64,000 bases of DNA from Intrasporangiaceae bacterium URHB0013 (GTDB lineage Bacteria; Actinomycetota; Actinomycetes; Actinomycetales; Dermatophilaceae). A program made the position numbers and the translations under genes. Position 1 is the first letter of the stretch. Every line of letters begins with the position of its first letter. The notes below the pieces were generated by a model. The model worked only from the letters and a program-made list of their open reading frames with translations. It did no database searches and was not told the origin of the DNA. The DNA lies in the NCBI GenBank assembly GCA_000620545.1, contig JIBA01000013.1, positions 1-64,000 of the forward strand. Direction: 5' to 3'. Of this stretch, positions 40,724 to 50,992 are shown one piece after another.

Positions 40724-41212
40724 CTAGGGGCGGGTGGCGTAGACGCCGACTGCCCACGTGGCGATGATCGCGAACGCCGTCGCGAGCTCGATGCCCGTGC
40801 TGAGGAGGACCGCCCGGATGGCCTGCGTCGTCGCGCGCCAGGCCGCGGCGTGCGAGCCGCGCTTGATCCGTTCGAGGACGTAGATCGCCAGGACGAAGCC
40901 GAGCGGCGCGCCCACGACTGGCACGACGAAGAAGCCCACCACCGCGACGGCCAGGGCCACCGCGACGATGATGCCGTCGACCCCTGCGGTCTTCATCCGA
41001 CGCCCGGGGACGAGGTACTGCGCGACCAGGCCCACGGCATACAGCACCGTCGCGATACCGAAGACGAGCCAACCCGGCCCGTCCTGACGCTCGAACGCCC
41101 ACACGAGCGTCGCACCCCAGACCACGAACAGCCCCGGAAGCACCGGGACGACGATGCCGACGGTACCCACGAGCATCGCGAGCAGGACGAGGACGTTCGT
41201 CGCGGTGATCAC
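40724..41212 (-). CDS. DUF456 family membrane protein
   Basis: A 162-residue membrane protein with about five hydrophobic segments. Its start (NVLVLLAMLVGTVGIVVPVLPGLFVVWGATLVWAF) and the glycine-rich GVDGIIVAVALAVAVVGFFVVPVVGAPLGFVLAIYV match DUF456, of unknown function. Start GTG 41212. It follows the DUF7455 gene by 70 bp on the same strand, and they may share a transcript. Confidence 0.85.
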   Translation of the reverse strand: MITATNVLVLLAMLVGTVGIVVPVLPGLFVVWGATLVWAFERQDGPGWLVFGIATVLYAVGLVAQYLVPGRRMKTAGVDGIIVAVALAVAVVGFFVVPVVGAPLGFVLAIYVLERIKRGSHAAAWRATTQAIRAVLLSTGIELATAFAIIATWAVGVYATRP

Positions 41213-41282
41213 GGGGCAGCCGTCGGCGGCGTTCGGATCAGGATGGGGTCAGGAAGGGCCGGGTCGAAGATCGCCTCTGGAC

Positions 41283-41507
41283 TCAGCGTTCGTCCACGGG
41301 AGCGGATCCCGGGATCTCGGTGAGTCGTTCCGTCTCGTCGCGGATGTCGAGAGCCTTGTCCTTCAGCGCCGGGAGGTGCTCCCGACCGTGGTGCGCGCAG
41401 AAGAGCAGCTCTCCGCCGGAAACGAGGCGGGCGCGGATGTAGGCCTGAGCCCCACATCGGTCGCAGCGGTCAGCAGCAGTCAGTTCGGGTGCCAGTGCTG
41501 TCGTCAT
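41283..41507 (-). CDS. DUF7455 small zinc-ribbon-like protein
   Basis: A 74-residue protein with CDRCGAQAYIRARLVSGGELLFCAHHGREH, a two-Cys plus Cys-His-His arrangement suggesting a zinc-binding knuckle. Such proteins are widely conserved in actinobacteria next to gyrase or topoisomerase B genes, as here (divergent from parE). Function unknown; a nucleic-acid or protein-interaction role is possible. ATG 41507 is preceded by a weak AAAGAGG ribosome binding site. Confidence 0.88.
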   Translation of the reverse strand: MTTALAPELTAADRCDRCGAQAYIRARLVSGGELLFCAHHGREHLPALKDKALDIRDETERLTEIPGSAPVDER

Positions 41508-41913
41508 CGTATTTCGCCTCTTTCCTCCCTCGAGGGTCCCCCGGAGGGAAACCCTTCCATGTGTCTACGACGCCTGATCGGTCCATCCGGTGGACCTCTC
41601 GCGCATCGCGGACGTTCCAACAGTGAATCACGTCGAAACCTTCCCGATGGCGAGGCTCGGTGATTGAGACACCCAGCGCGTCGACATCGTTACGTGTCAG
41701 TGATTCGCCGCGCCCCGCAGATACGGATTGCCAGCGTGCTCAGGGCGATGCGCCCGAGGCTGCCGGCGAGCCTGCAGCAAGGGTCCGTGAGGTCCGTCAC
41801 GCGGGGCCCAGCGAGCCTGCCGGGAGCCGTCGGTGCGGGTGACTAGGCTTCCCCTGCCAGCCCTCCACAGCCCGACCGCTGGCCGCACACCTACCGAAAG
41901 AGACCGACACACC
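41508..41913. other. 406-bp divergent region before parE
   Basis: Contains the palindrome CCCTCGAGGG near 41527-41536 and a TAGGCT -10 candidate at 41844-41849 for parE, followed by a leader of about 60 nt with GAAAGAG. The middle part is less GC-rich than its surroundings. No gene is evident. Confidence 0.5.
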
Positions 41914-44046
<2,133 letters not shown>

Positions 44047-44117
44047 CGCAACGGTTGCAGGCCTCCGGAGTGTCTGCGGTGTGACGGGACCACCGGCGCG
44101 GCACAGCAAGCCGTGCT

Positions 44118-44123
44118 TACGAT
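44118..44123 (+). promoter_or_regulatory. -10 box (TACGAT) of the MoxR operon
   Basis: TACGAT lies 53 nt before the moxR start, with a GGGGAG ribosome binding site in between. No -35 is obvious. Confidence 0.45.
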
Positions 44124-44176
44124 GTGTCCCTGCCGGCGCGACTCCCTCCGCCGGTACGCCTCGAGAAGGGGAGTCG

Positions 44177-45541
44177 ATGGTGGGCAACGTCAATGCCGAG
44201 GAGTCGGTCGCCGACGAGCAGTCCGGCACGCGTGGGGGCCCGGGCGTGCAGCCGGACCTGTTCCCGCCGGCCCAGCCGGCTGAGGTCGACGGCGAGACCT
44301 TCACGGTGGCCCTCCCCGGCGCCACGGCGGGCCCAACCGCCACTGCCAGCGGCCCAGCCGCCCCGGCCGGCCCCGCGGACCCAGCCGCCTCCGGTGCTCC
44401 TGTTGATGCCCCGCGCTTCGGGGACGGCGCGAACGTGGTGGAGGAGGCCGCGGTCCCGGACGAGCCGGATCAACTCTCGGGCTCGCCCGCCGCCCCGGAC
44501 GACGACGTGGCCGTCGCCGGCATCGACACCGCGCCCGACCGCACGACGCCCGCTCCGGCGCGCTACCTCAGCCCCGACGAGCTGCACTGGGCCGGCGAGA
44601 CCGTCGAAGCCATCTCGACCGCCTTCGCCTCGAAGGTCGTCGGCCAGGCGCGCCTGCAGGAGACCCTCCTCATCGCACTGCTCACGGGCGGCCACGTGCT
44701 CCTCGAGAGCGTCCCCGGTCTCGCCAAGACGACCGCAGCCCAGACGATCGCGCAGGCCGTCGGCGGCCGGTTCCACCGCATCCAGTGCACACCCGACCTG
44801 CTGCCTAGCGACATCGTCGGCACGCAGGTCTATAACCAGCACTCCGGCACGTTCGAGACCCAGCTCGGCCCCGTCCACGCCAACTTCGTGCTGCTCGACG
44901 AGATCAACCGCAGCAGCGCCAAGACGCAGTCGGCCATGCTGGAGGCGATGCAGGAGCGGCAGACCTCGATCGGCGACAAGAGCTATCCACTGCCGGACCC
45001 GTTCCTCGTGCTGGCGACCCAGAACCCCATCGAGCAGGAGGGCACCTACCCGCTGCCCGAGGCGCAGATGGACCGTTTCATGCTCAAGGACGTCCTCGAC
45101 TACCCCTCGCCGGCGGAGGAGGCGGAGGTGCTGCGACGCATCGACTCTGGCATCTTCGTCACGGCCTCCGAGCCGGTCGTGTCGGTCGCGGACGTCAAGC
45201 GTCTCCAGGCGCTGGTGGGCCGGGTCTACATCGACCCCGCCATCGTCAACTACATCGTCGGCATCGGCTACGTCACGCGTCACCCGCGCGACTACATCGA
45301 GCCGCGCCTCGCCGGCTACGTCGACTTCGGTGCGAGCCCGCGGGCGAGCATCGCGTTCACGAGCGCAGCCCGCGCGCGCGCTCTCATCGACGGGCGCAAC
45401 CACGTCGTCCCCGACGACGTCAAGGCACTGACGCACCGGGTGCTGCGGCACCGCGTGACGCTCGGGTTCGAGGCCGCCGCCGACGAGGTGGCCGTCGAGA
45501 GCATCATCGACGCGATGGTCAACGGGATCCGCACGCCCTGA
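44177..45541 (+). CDS. MoxR family AAA+ ATPase
   Basis: A 454-residue AAA+ ATPase thought to act as a chaperone with VWA proteins. The first ~130 residues are an Ala/Pro/Asp-rich extension not normally seen in MoxR. The core has Walker A in ESVPGLAKTTAAQ (~residue 178), Walker B in NFVLLDEINRSSAKTQSAMLEAM (~237), sensor 1 ATQNPIEQEGTYPLPEAQMDRF and a C-terminal lid. It opens a six-gene operon with DUF58, a small membrane protein, two VWA proteins and a TPR-like protein, whose genes overlap or nearly do. Confidence 0.92.
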   Translation: MVGNVNAEESVADEQSGTRGGPGVQPDLFPPAQPAEVDGETFTVALPGATAGPTATASGPAAPAGPADPAASGAPVDAPRFGDGANVVEEAAVPDEPDQLSGSPAAPDDDVAVAGIDTAPDRTTPAPARYLSPDELHWAGETVEAISTAFASKVVGQARLQETLLIALLTGGHVLLESVPGLAKTTAAQTIAQAVGGRFHRIQCTPDLLPSDIVGTQVYNQHSGTFETQLGPVHANFVLLDEINRSSAKTQSAMLEAMQERQTSIGDKSYPLPDPFLVLATQNPIEQEGTYPLPEAQMDRFMLKDVLDYPSPAEEAEVLRRIDSGIFVTASEPVVSVADVKRLQALVGRVYIDPAIVNYIVGIGYVTRHPRDYIEPRLAGYVDFGASPRASIAFTSAARARALIDGRNHVVPDDVKALTHRVLRHRVTLGFEAAADEVAVESIIDAMVNGIRTP

Positions 45542-45566
45542 CCGGGCGCCAGGCGAGGGACGCGAC

Positions 45567-46454
45567 ATGACGACGACGCTGCTGACGAAGGTGAAGAGCA
45601 AGCTCTTCGTCCACGCGCGCCGCAAGTCACGCAACCTGCTCGAGGGGGAGTACGCCTCCGTGTTCCACGGCCGCAGCCTCGACTACGACGACCTGCGCGA
45701 CTACGTGCCGGGCGACGAGGTGCGCGACATCGACTGGCGGGCCACTGCGCGGCACCAGGCGCCGCTCGTCAAGCGCTACGTCGCGACCCGCAAGCAGAAC
45801 CTCATGCTCGTCGTCGACACCGGCCGCGGGATGGCGGCCACGACCCGCAGCGGCGAGCCGAAGAAGTCGGTCGCCATCGCCGCAGCCGGACTCGTGGGCT
45901 ACCTCGCGCAGCGTCACGGTGACCTCATCGGGCTCGTGCGCGGCACGGCCGACTCGACCGTGGCGCACGACCTCCGCGGCTCCGAGGCCCACCTCGAGCT
46001 GCTCCTGCGCGCCGTCGACACCTCGACCGTCCTCGACGGCGGCCAGAGCAACCTCGCGACGCAGCTGCGCTGGATCGTGCGCAACGTCCGCCGCCGCCTG
46101 GTGCTGCTCGTCGTCGCCGACGACAAGGAGCTCGACCCGGCGCTCGACGAGCTGTTGCGCCGCCTCCACGTGCAGCACGAGATCCTCTGGATCACGGTCG
46201 AGGACGCCGACCCGACGGTCATCGACGGCGACCGCACGGCATACGACGTCGCCGACACGTACACCCTGCCGACGCTCGTGCGGCTCGACCCGCGGGTGCG
46301 CGCGGCGTATGCCGCGTCGGTCGCCGAGCGCGTACGGCGCACCAGCGAGCTGCTCGACCGGCGCGGGATCAACCACGCGCGGCTGGGGTCGTCCGACGAG
46401 GTCGTCGCCACGATCTTCGCCCTGCTCGAGAGGCAGCGTCGTGCACGCCGCTGA
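45567..46454 (+). CDS. DUF58 domain protein
   Basis: A 295-residue protein with the DUF58 signature RRKSRNLLEGEYASVFHGRSLDYDDLRDYVPGDEVRDIDWRATAR near the N-terminus and a VWA-like half after it (LMLVVDTGRGMAATT). DUF58 proteins accompany MoxR ATPases and may be assembly factors or substrates. No membrane segment is obvious. It is followed by an overlapping small membrane protein gene. Confidence 0.9.
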   Translation: MTTTLLTKVKSKLFVHARRKSRNLLEGEYASVFHGRSLDYDDLRDYVPGDEVRDIDWRATARHQAPLVKRYVATRKQNLMLVVDTGRGMAATTRSGEPKKSVAIAAAGLVGYLAQRHGDLIGLVRGTADSTVAHDLRGSEAHLELLLRAVDTSTVLDGGQSNLATQLRWIVRNVRRRLVLLVVADDKELDPALDELLRRLHVQHEILWITVEDADPTVIDGDRTAYDVADTYTLPTLVRLDPRVRAAYAASVAERVRRTSELLDRRGINHARLGSSDEVVATIFALLERQRRARR

Positions 46455-46923
46455 CGCTCCGCCGCCGGGCTTCTACGCCCCCGACCCGTATGCCACGAAG
46501 TGGCTCTGGATCGGCGTCGCTGTCCTCGTGCTGGTCGCCGCCTGGTACGCCTGGGTGTGGTGGTCGACGCGCGAGAGGACGGTCGTCGTGCCGCCGCGGA
46601 TCGCGCCGGACCGGCTGACGCGGTTGCGAGCCGACTACACGAGGCAGATCGACCTGGTCCTCGACCGCGCCGCTGCCGGCGAGATCAGCCAGCGCCGGGC
46701 GCACCAGCAGCTCAGTGTCCTCGTGCGTCACTTCGTCCAGGAGGTGTCGGGGATCCACGCGCCCACCATGACGCTCACGGAGCTCAACGCGAAGGGCTCC
46801 CGGCTGACACCGGTCTCGGAGGTCGTGGGGACGCTCTACCCGGGTGAGTTCGGCCCGCGCGAGACCGCGACGCTCGTCGGCGCAGGCACCGTCGCCAAGC
46901 AGGTGGTGGCCCGATGGAGCTGA
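46441..46923 (+). CDS. Small membrane protein of the MoxR operon (DUF4381-like)
   Basis: A 160-residue protein with one N-terminal helix (WLWIGVAVLVLVAAWYAWVWW) and a cytoplasmic helical domain (LRADYTRQIDLVLDRAAAGEISQRRAHQQLSVLVRHFVQE). Position and layout resemble the DUF4381 proteins of Bat-type operons, but the match is weak. GTG 46441 overlaps the DUF58 stop by 14 bp, and its own end overlaps the next gene start. Confidence 0.75.
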   Translation: MHAADAPPPGFYAPDPYATKWLWIGVAVLVLVAAWYAWVWWSTRERTVVVPPRIAPDRLTRLRADYTRQIDLVLDRAAAGEISQRRAHQQLSVLVRHFVQEVSGIHAPTMTLTELNAKGSRLTPVSEVVGTLYPGEFGPRETATLVGAGTVAKQVVARWS

Positions 46924-47903
46924 ACGGTCTGGACCTCAAGTGGCCGGGCGTGCTCGGTCTGGGAACGCTGCTCGGGATACTGCTGGCGTATGCCGTCTAC
47001 CGCCACATGTCGCGGCGCCAGGCCCGCGCGGCGGCAGCGGTCGCCAACTCGAGCGCCCTGACCGAGCTGCCGGAGTACCGCCGGGCGCTGCGCCTGCACC
47101 GCATCCGGATGGCCGTGCTCGCAGCGAGCGCCGTGCTCCTCGGTGGTGCGGCCCTGGTCGGCGCGGCCCGGCCGCTGGACACCACCATCGACAAGCCGCA
47201 GACCCGCAGCCGCGACATCATGCTGTGTCTCGACATCTCCGGCTCGATGGCCGCCTACGACGCCACGCTCGTGTCGACGTTCAAGACGCTCGTCACGAGC
47301 TTCGAGGGCGAGCGCATCGGGCTCGTCATCTTCAACTCCTCGGCCGCCACGGTCTTCCCGTTGACCGACGACTACGACTTCATCAACGACGAGCTCGACT
47401 CGGCCAGCCGGGCGCTGACCGGCGACCCGGAGTACGACTCCTTCTTCGCCGGCACCTTCAACGGCCGCGGCACCTCGCTCATCGGCGACGGTCTCGCAAC
47501 GTGTGCCTCGAGCTTCGACAAGGTGGACCTCCAGCGTGCGCGCTCGGTGGTCTTCGCCACCGACAACCACCTCGCCGGACGGCCGATCATCGACGTGGAC
47601 GAGGCCGGCGAGCTGGCCAAGGCCAAGGGCGTGCGGGTCTACGGGCTCAACCCCGAGGAGGACGGCGCCGACGACGAGGCGATGGAGATGCGCGACATCG
47701 TCACCGGCACCGGCGGCCGGTACTTCGCGATGAACGACCAGGCGGCCATCAAGGGCATCGTCGACGCGGTGCAGCTGCAGGAGGCGACGCTCATCGACGC
47801 GGCGTCCCGCTCGCTCTACTCGGACAACCCGACCCTGCCGATCGCCCTCGCCGGGATCGGCCTCGTCGGGGTCATCGGTGCCAGTCGGAGGTGGGCATCG
47901 TGA
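46914..47903 (+). CDS. VWA domain membrane protein 1 (BatA-like)
   Basis: A 329-residue protein with two N-terminal helices (residues ~11-28 and ~66-84), a VWA domain and a C-terminal helix (LPIALAGIGLVGVIGA). The MIDAS metal site is intact: DISGS at 107-111, with a later Thr in GRGTSLIGDGL and an Asp in VVFATDNH. VWA proteins in MoxR operons bind the ATPase and act on metal or cofactor insertion or envelope integrity in other bacteria; the target here is unknown. It overlaps its neighbours on both sides. Confidence 0.9.
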   Translation: MELNGLDLKWPGVLGLGTLLGILLAYAVYRHMSRRQARAAAAVANSSALTELPEYRRALRLHRIRMAVLAASAVLLGGAALVGAARPLDTTIDKPQTRSRDIMLCLDISGSMAAYDATLVSTFKTLVTSFEGERIGLVIFNSSAATVFPLTDDYDFINDELDSASRALTGDPEYDSFFAGTFNGRGTSLIGDGLATCASSFDKVDLQRARSVVFATDNHLAGRPIIDVDEAGELAKAKGVRVYGLNPEEDGADDEAMEMRDIVTGTGGRYFAMNDQAAIKGIVDAVQLQEATLIDAASRSLYSDNPTLPIALAGIGLVGVIGASRRWAS

Positions 47904-48910
47904 CCTTGCTGCCCGTCGTGCCGTGGCCCGTGCTGCTCGTCCTCGCCGTCGGGGCGCTCGCCGCCGTCTGGTGGAACCCCTCGTCCCGCTCGGTGCCGGG
48001 GGAGTCGCGCGCCACGCACTGGCGCCTCACGGCCGCGGTCGTGCTGCTCGGGATCGCCGCGCTGCGCCCCGCCGTCCCGGGCGAGCAGGTCGACACGACG
48101 GCGGCCAACCTCAACGTCTACTTCGTCGTCGACACGACGAGCAGCATCATCGCCGAGGACTACGGCGACGAGCGGCCGCGCATCGAGGGCGTCTCGTCGG
48201 ACATCTCGGCCATCGCGGCCGCCCTGCCGGGGGCCCGGTACTCCGTCGTGACCTTCGACCAGCAGGCCCGCGTACGCCTGCCGCTGACGACGGACACGAC
48301 GGCGCTCGACGCGGCGGTCGAGACGCTGCTGCCCGAGTCCTACGAGGTCTCGCGGGGAACATCGGTGAGCGAGGCCGGCGACCGGCTCGGGAAGCTGCTC
48401 CAGCAGGCCGCAGCGCGCACACCGGAACGTGGACGGGTCGTCTTCTACCTCGGCGACGGCGAGCAGACCGCCCAGGAACCTCCCGCGCCGTTCGAGATCG
48501 ACAAGCGGCTCATCAACGGTGGGGCGGTGCTGGGCTACGGCACCACCGAGGGCGGTCGGATGAAGGCCACCCGGTCACGCTTCGACACGACCCGTGACTA
48601 CATCAAGGATCCCGCCACCGGTGAGGACGCCCGCTCGGTCGTCAGCGAGGACACGTTGCAGGCGATCGGCGACCAGCTCGGTCTCTCCTACGTCCACCGT
48701 CTGGCAGGTGACGGCATCGGCCCGGCCGTCGACGGCATCGACCTCGAGCGCTTCGGCACGAGTGAGGAGATCGAGAAGCAGAAGGTCATCGCCCGCCGTG
48801 AGCTCTACTGGCCGCTGCTCCTCGGCGTGGCCGGCATCGCTGCGTGGGAGGTGGGCGCCGGCATCACGGCGCTCGTCCAGACGCGCCGCCGGAGGGAGAC
48901 CCGCCCATGA
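47900..48910 (+). CDS. VWA domain membrane protein 2 (BatB-like)
   Basis: A 336-residue protein similar in layout to the gene before it: N-terminal helices (VPWPVLLVLAVGALAAVWW, WRLTAAVVLLGIAALRP), a VWA domain and a C-terminal helix (LYWPLLLGVAGIAAWEVGAGI). The MIDAS motif is altered: VVDTTSS has Thr where DxSxS expects Ser, which may still bind metal. FYLGDGEQT supplies the final Asp. GTG 47900 overlaps the preceding stop (GTGA). Confidence 0.87.
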   Translation: MTLLPVVPWPVLLVLAVGALAAVWWNPSSRSVPGESRATHWRLTAAVVLLGIAALRPAVPGEQVDTTAANLNVYFVVDTTSSIIAEDYGDERPRIEGVSSDISAIAAALPGARYSVVTFDQQARVRLPLTTDTTALDAAVETLLPESYEVSRGTSVSEAGDRLGKLLQQAAARTPERGRVVFYLGDGEQTAQEPPAPFEIDKRLINGGAVLGYGTTEGGRMKATRSRFDTTRDYIKDPATGEDARSVVSEDTLQAIGDQLGLSYVHRLAGDGIGPAVDGIDLERFGTSEEIEKQKVIARRELYWPLLLGVAGIAAWEVGAGITALVQTRRRRETRP

Positions 48911-49752
48911 CACTCCTCGACGACCGTCCGGCGCGGGCGGCCAGCACCCCCGAAGCCGGCGTAAGCGGTCGGCTCGGACTCCGCCGACGTCCGAGGCGGC
49001 CACTCCCGCCGCACCTGCGCCGGCGACGTCGGCGGCTCCTGCTCGGGTCAGCCCCTGTCGTCGTCCTGGTCCTGCTCGTGGCAGCCAGGCTGCTCTCGCT
49101 CAACCTCGTGCACGCACAGACGCTCGCCGCCTACGAGGCCGGCGACAAACCCACAACCCTGACGTGGGGCGAGCGGCAGGGCTGGGTCAACGTCGTCGAG
49201 CAGTTCCGGTCACCGTTCGCCATCGGCGACGCGCACGTCCTCTCGGGCCACTTCGAGCTGGCCCGTCCGTGGTTCGAGCAGGCGTTCGAGCAGGTTCCCA
49301 AGGGCGGGATCGACGACTGCAAGGTGCGCGTCAACCTCGGCCTGACGTACGAGGCCCTCGGCGACGCGGCCAAGGCGCGGGAGCGCACCGACGAGTGGAA
49401 GCAGTACTACGACAAGGGCATCACGATCACGAAGGAGCGCCCGCCGCTCTGCGAGGCGCCTGAGGGAGGTCAGACCGGCGAGCAGCTCCAGCAGGCGCAG
49501 CAGCGGATGGAGGAGAAGAACTCCGACACGCCCCCGCAGGACCAGCAGCCGCCGGACGACCCCCAGCCGCAGCCGGGCCCGAACCAGCCCACCGATCCCA
49601 CGCCCGACCCGGGCAACACTCCCAGCCAGGAGGAGCAGGACTACCTCCAGGAGCAGCAGCGCCAGAACACCATCGAGCGCAACCAGCAACAACAGGGCTC
49701 GGACGACACGGTGCCCGGTGACGGCTCGCAGGGCGTCCCCAAGCCGTGGTGA
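48907..49752 (+). CDS. TPR-like membrane protein ending the MoxR operon
   Basis: A 281-residue protein. A basic Arg-rich N-terminus and one helix (LLLGSAPVVVLVLLVAARLLSL) precede a short TPR-like stretch (WFEQAFEQVPKGGIDDCKVRVNLGLTYEALGDAAKARERTDEWKQYYD). The last ~110 residues are a Pro/Gln/Asp-rich, probably disordered tail. Bat operons of other bacteria also end with TPR proteins (BatC type), which supports a similar role. ATG 48907 overlaps the VWA2 stop. Confidence 0.82.
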   Translation: MTLLDDRPARAASTPEAGVSGRLGLRRRPRRPLPPHLRRRRRRLLLGSAPVVVLVLLVAARLLSLNLVHAQTLAAYEAGDKPTTLTWGERQGWVNVVEQFRSPFAIGDAHVLSGHFELARPWFEQAFEQVPKGGIDDCKVRVNLGLTYEALGDAAKARERTDEWKQYYDKGITITKERPPLCEAPEGGQTGEQLQQAQQRMEEKNSDTPPQDQQPPDDPQPQPGPNQPTDPTPDPGNTPSQEEQDYLQEQQRQNTIERNQQQQGSDDTVPGDGSQGVPKPW

Positions 49753-49774
49753 GCGGCCGGCGCGGTCCGCTGGT

Positions 49775-50992
49775 CTAGAACCACGCCTCGAGGATCGTCG
49801 CCCGGTGCTCGAGAACCTCGATCGCCTTCTTGCCACAGGACTCGGGGCGGGTGCGACCGACGGGCTCGCGGGTCACGCGCACCCGCCAGCGTCGACCGTC
49901 GGCATGGGTGACGATGACGTCCCAGCCCCCGTCGACCTCCGTCGGGTCATCGGCCCAGAGAGCGGCCAGCCGGGTCTCGCCGGTCTCGGCGCGCACGTGG
50001 GACTCGGCGCTCTGCGAGGGTCCGGGAACGCCGGACCGTCCCCGGTCGTGCAGCGGACCGAGCAGCTCGGCCGGAAGGTGCCCGCTCTCGCTGGCGCCCA
50101 GCAGCGCGGCCGACGCGTGGTCGTCGAGCCGTGCGAAGGTCTGGCCCCAGGGCAGCAGGACGGCGGTCGGCGCGAATCGGTGGCCGCCCGTGTGCGAGAC
50201 CTCCCACGCACGCCCCGGCGCGACCCGAGCGGCGTGCGCGGCGAGTGGGCGGCCCCGGACGGCGCAGCAGACGTCGCGACGACCGTTCGTGCACACGAGC
50301 AACGTGGGGTCGCCGGGTCGTGACCCGAGCAGCGAGGCCTGCACGGGGGCGCGGCTGCCGCGTGCGAGGGCGGCCCAGTCGAGGCCGAGCAGGTCGCCGA
50401 CCTGGTCGACCTCTGCCGTGAGCAACCAAGCGTCCTCGGGGCGCGCCCCGGCGTGGGCCAGCAGGACGTGGCGCGGGCCGTCGTGGGCCGGGTGGCCGCC
50501 GGGGCGCCGGACGAGCATGAAGCGGCCGCCCGCCCGGCTCGTGCGGGCGTCCAGCTCGGCTCCGAGCTCACGGTCCAGGTGCGACTCCCGGGCGGCGTCG
50601 CGCCCCCAGGGTCCGGGCTGCTCGACGATGACGAAGAAGCGGGCGGTCGCGGCCGTGCCGTAGGCGCTCGTGCCGTCGTGGTCCCACTGAGCCGAGCAGG
50701 CGTCGGGGGCCGGCGTGCCGTAGCCGGTGGTCGCCGGGTGCTCGTCGTGCTCCGGCTCGTCGCCGCCCGCCGCCTCGGGGCTCTCCGAGGTGGCCGCGCC
50801 GGTGGTGCCGGCAGTGCCGGCGGTGACCGGCCGTGTCGTGTCAGGGGCACCACGATCGCCGTCCGGGTCGGCACCCTCGGCGGAGGCGGTCCCGGACAGG
50901 GCGTCGACGAGGGACGTCACCGTCGCCGCCGCTGCGGCGCCGGCCGCTGCTGCGGCGCGGCGGGCGGCCTGGGCGCCCGAGGACCGGTTCAT
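49775..50992 (-). CDS. Sucrase/ferredoxin-like family protein
   Basis: A 405-residue protein with an Ala/Gly/Thr-rich N-terminus of ~95 residues and then a thioredoxin-like ferredoxin domain. CTNGRRDVCCAVRGRPL, SHTGGHRFAPT and the later RPESCGKK supply the Cys/His positions that bind a [2Fe-2S] cluster in this family. The partner is unknown; the name 'sucrase' is historical. The ATG overlaps the parC stop (ATGA), so it is transcribed and probably translated with the topoisomerase subunit, an association I recall from other actinobacteria without a known reason. Confidence 0.88.
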   Translation of the reverse strand: MNRSSGAQAARRAAAAAGAAAAATVTSLVDALSGTASAEGADPDGDRGAPDTTRPVTAGTAGTTGAATSESPEAAGGDEPEHDEHPATTGYGTPAPDACSAQWDHDGTSAYGTAATARFFVIVEQPGPWGRDAARESHLDRELGAELDARTSRAGGRFMLVRRPGGHPAHDGPRHVLLAHAGARPEDAWLLTAEVDQVGDLLGLDWAALARGSRAPVQASLLGSRPGDPTLLVCTNGRRDVCCAVRGRPLAAHAARVAPGRAWEVSHTGGHRFAPTAVLLPWGQTFARLDDHASAALLGASESGHLPAELLGPLHDRGRSGVPGPSQSAESHVRAETGETRLAALWADDPTEVDGGWDVIVTHADGRRWRVRVTREPVGRTRPESCGKKAIEVLEHRATILEAWF

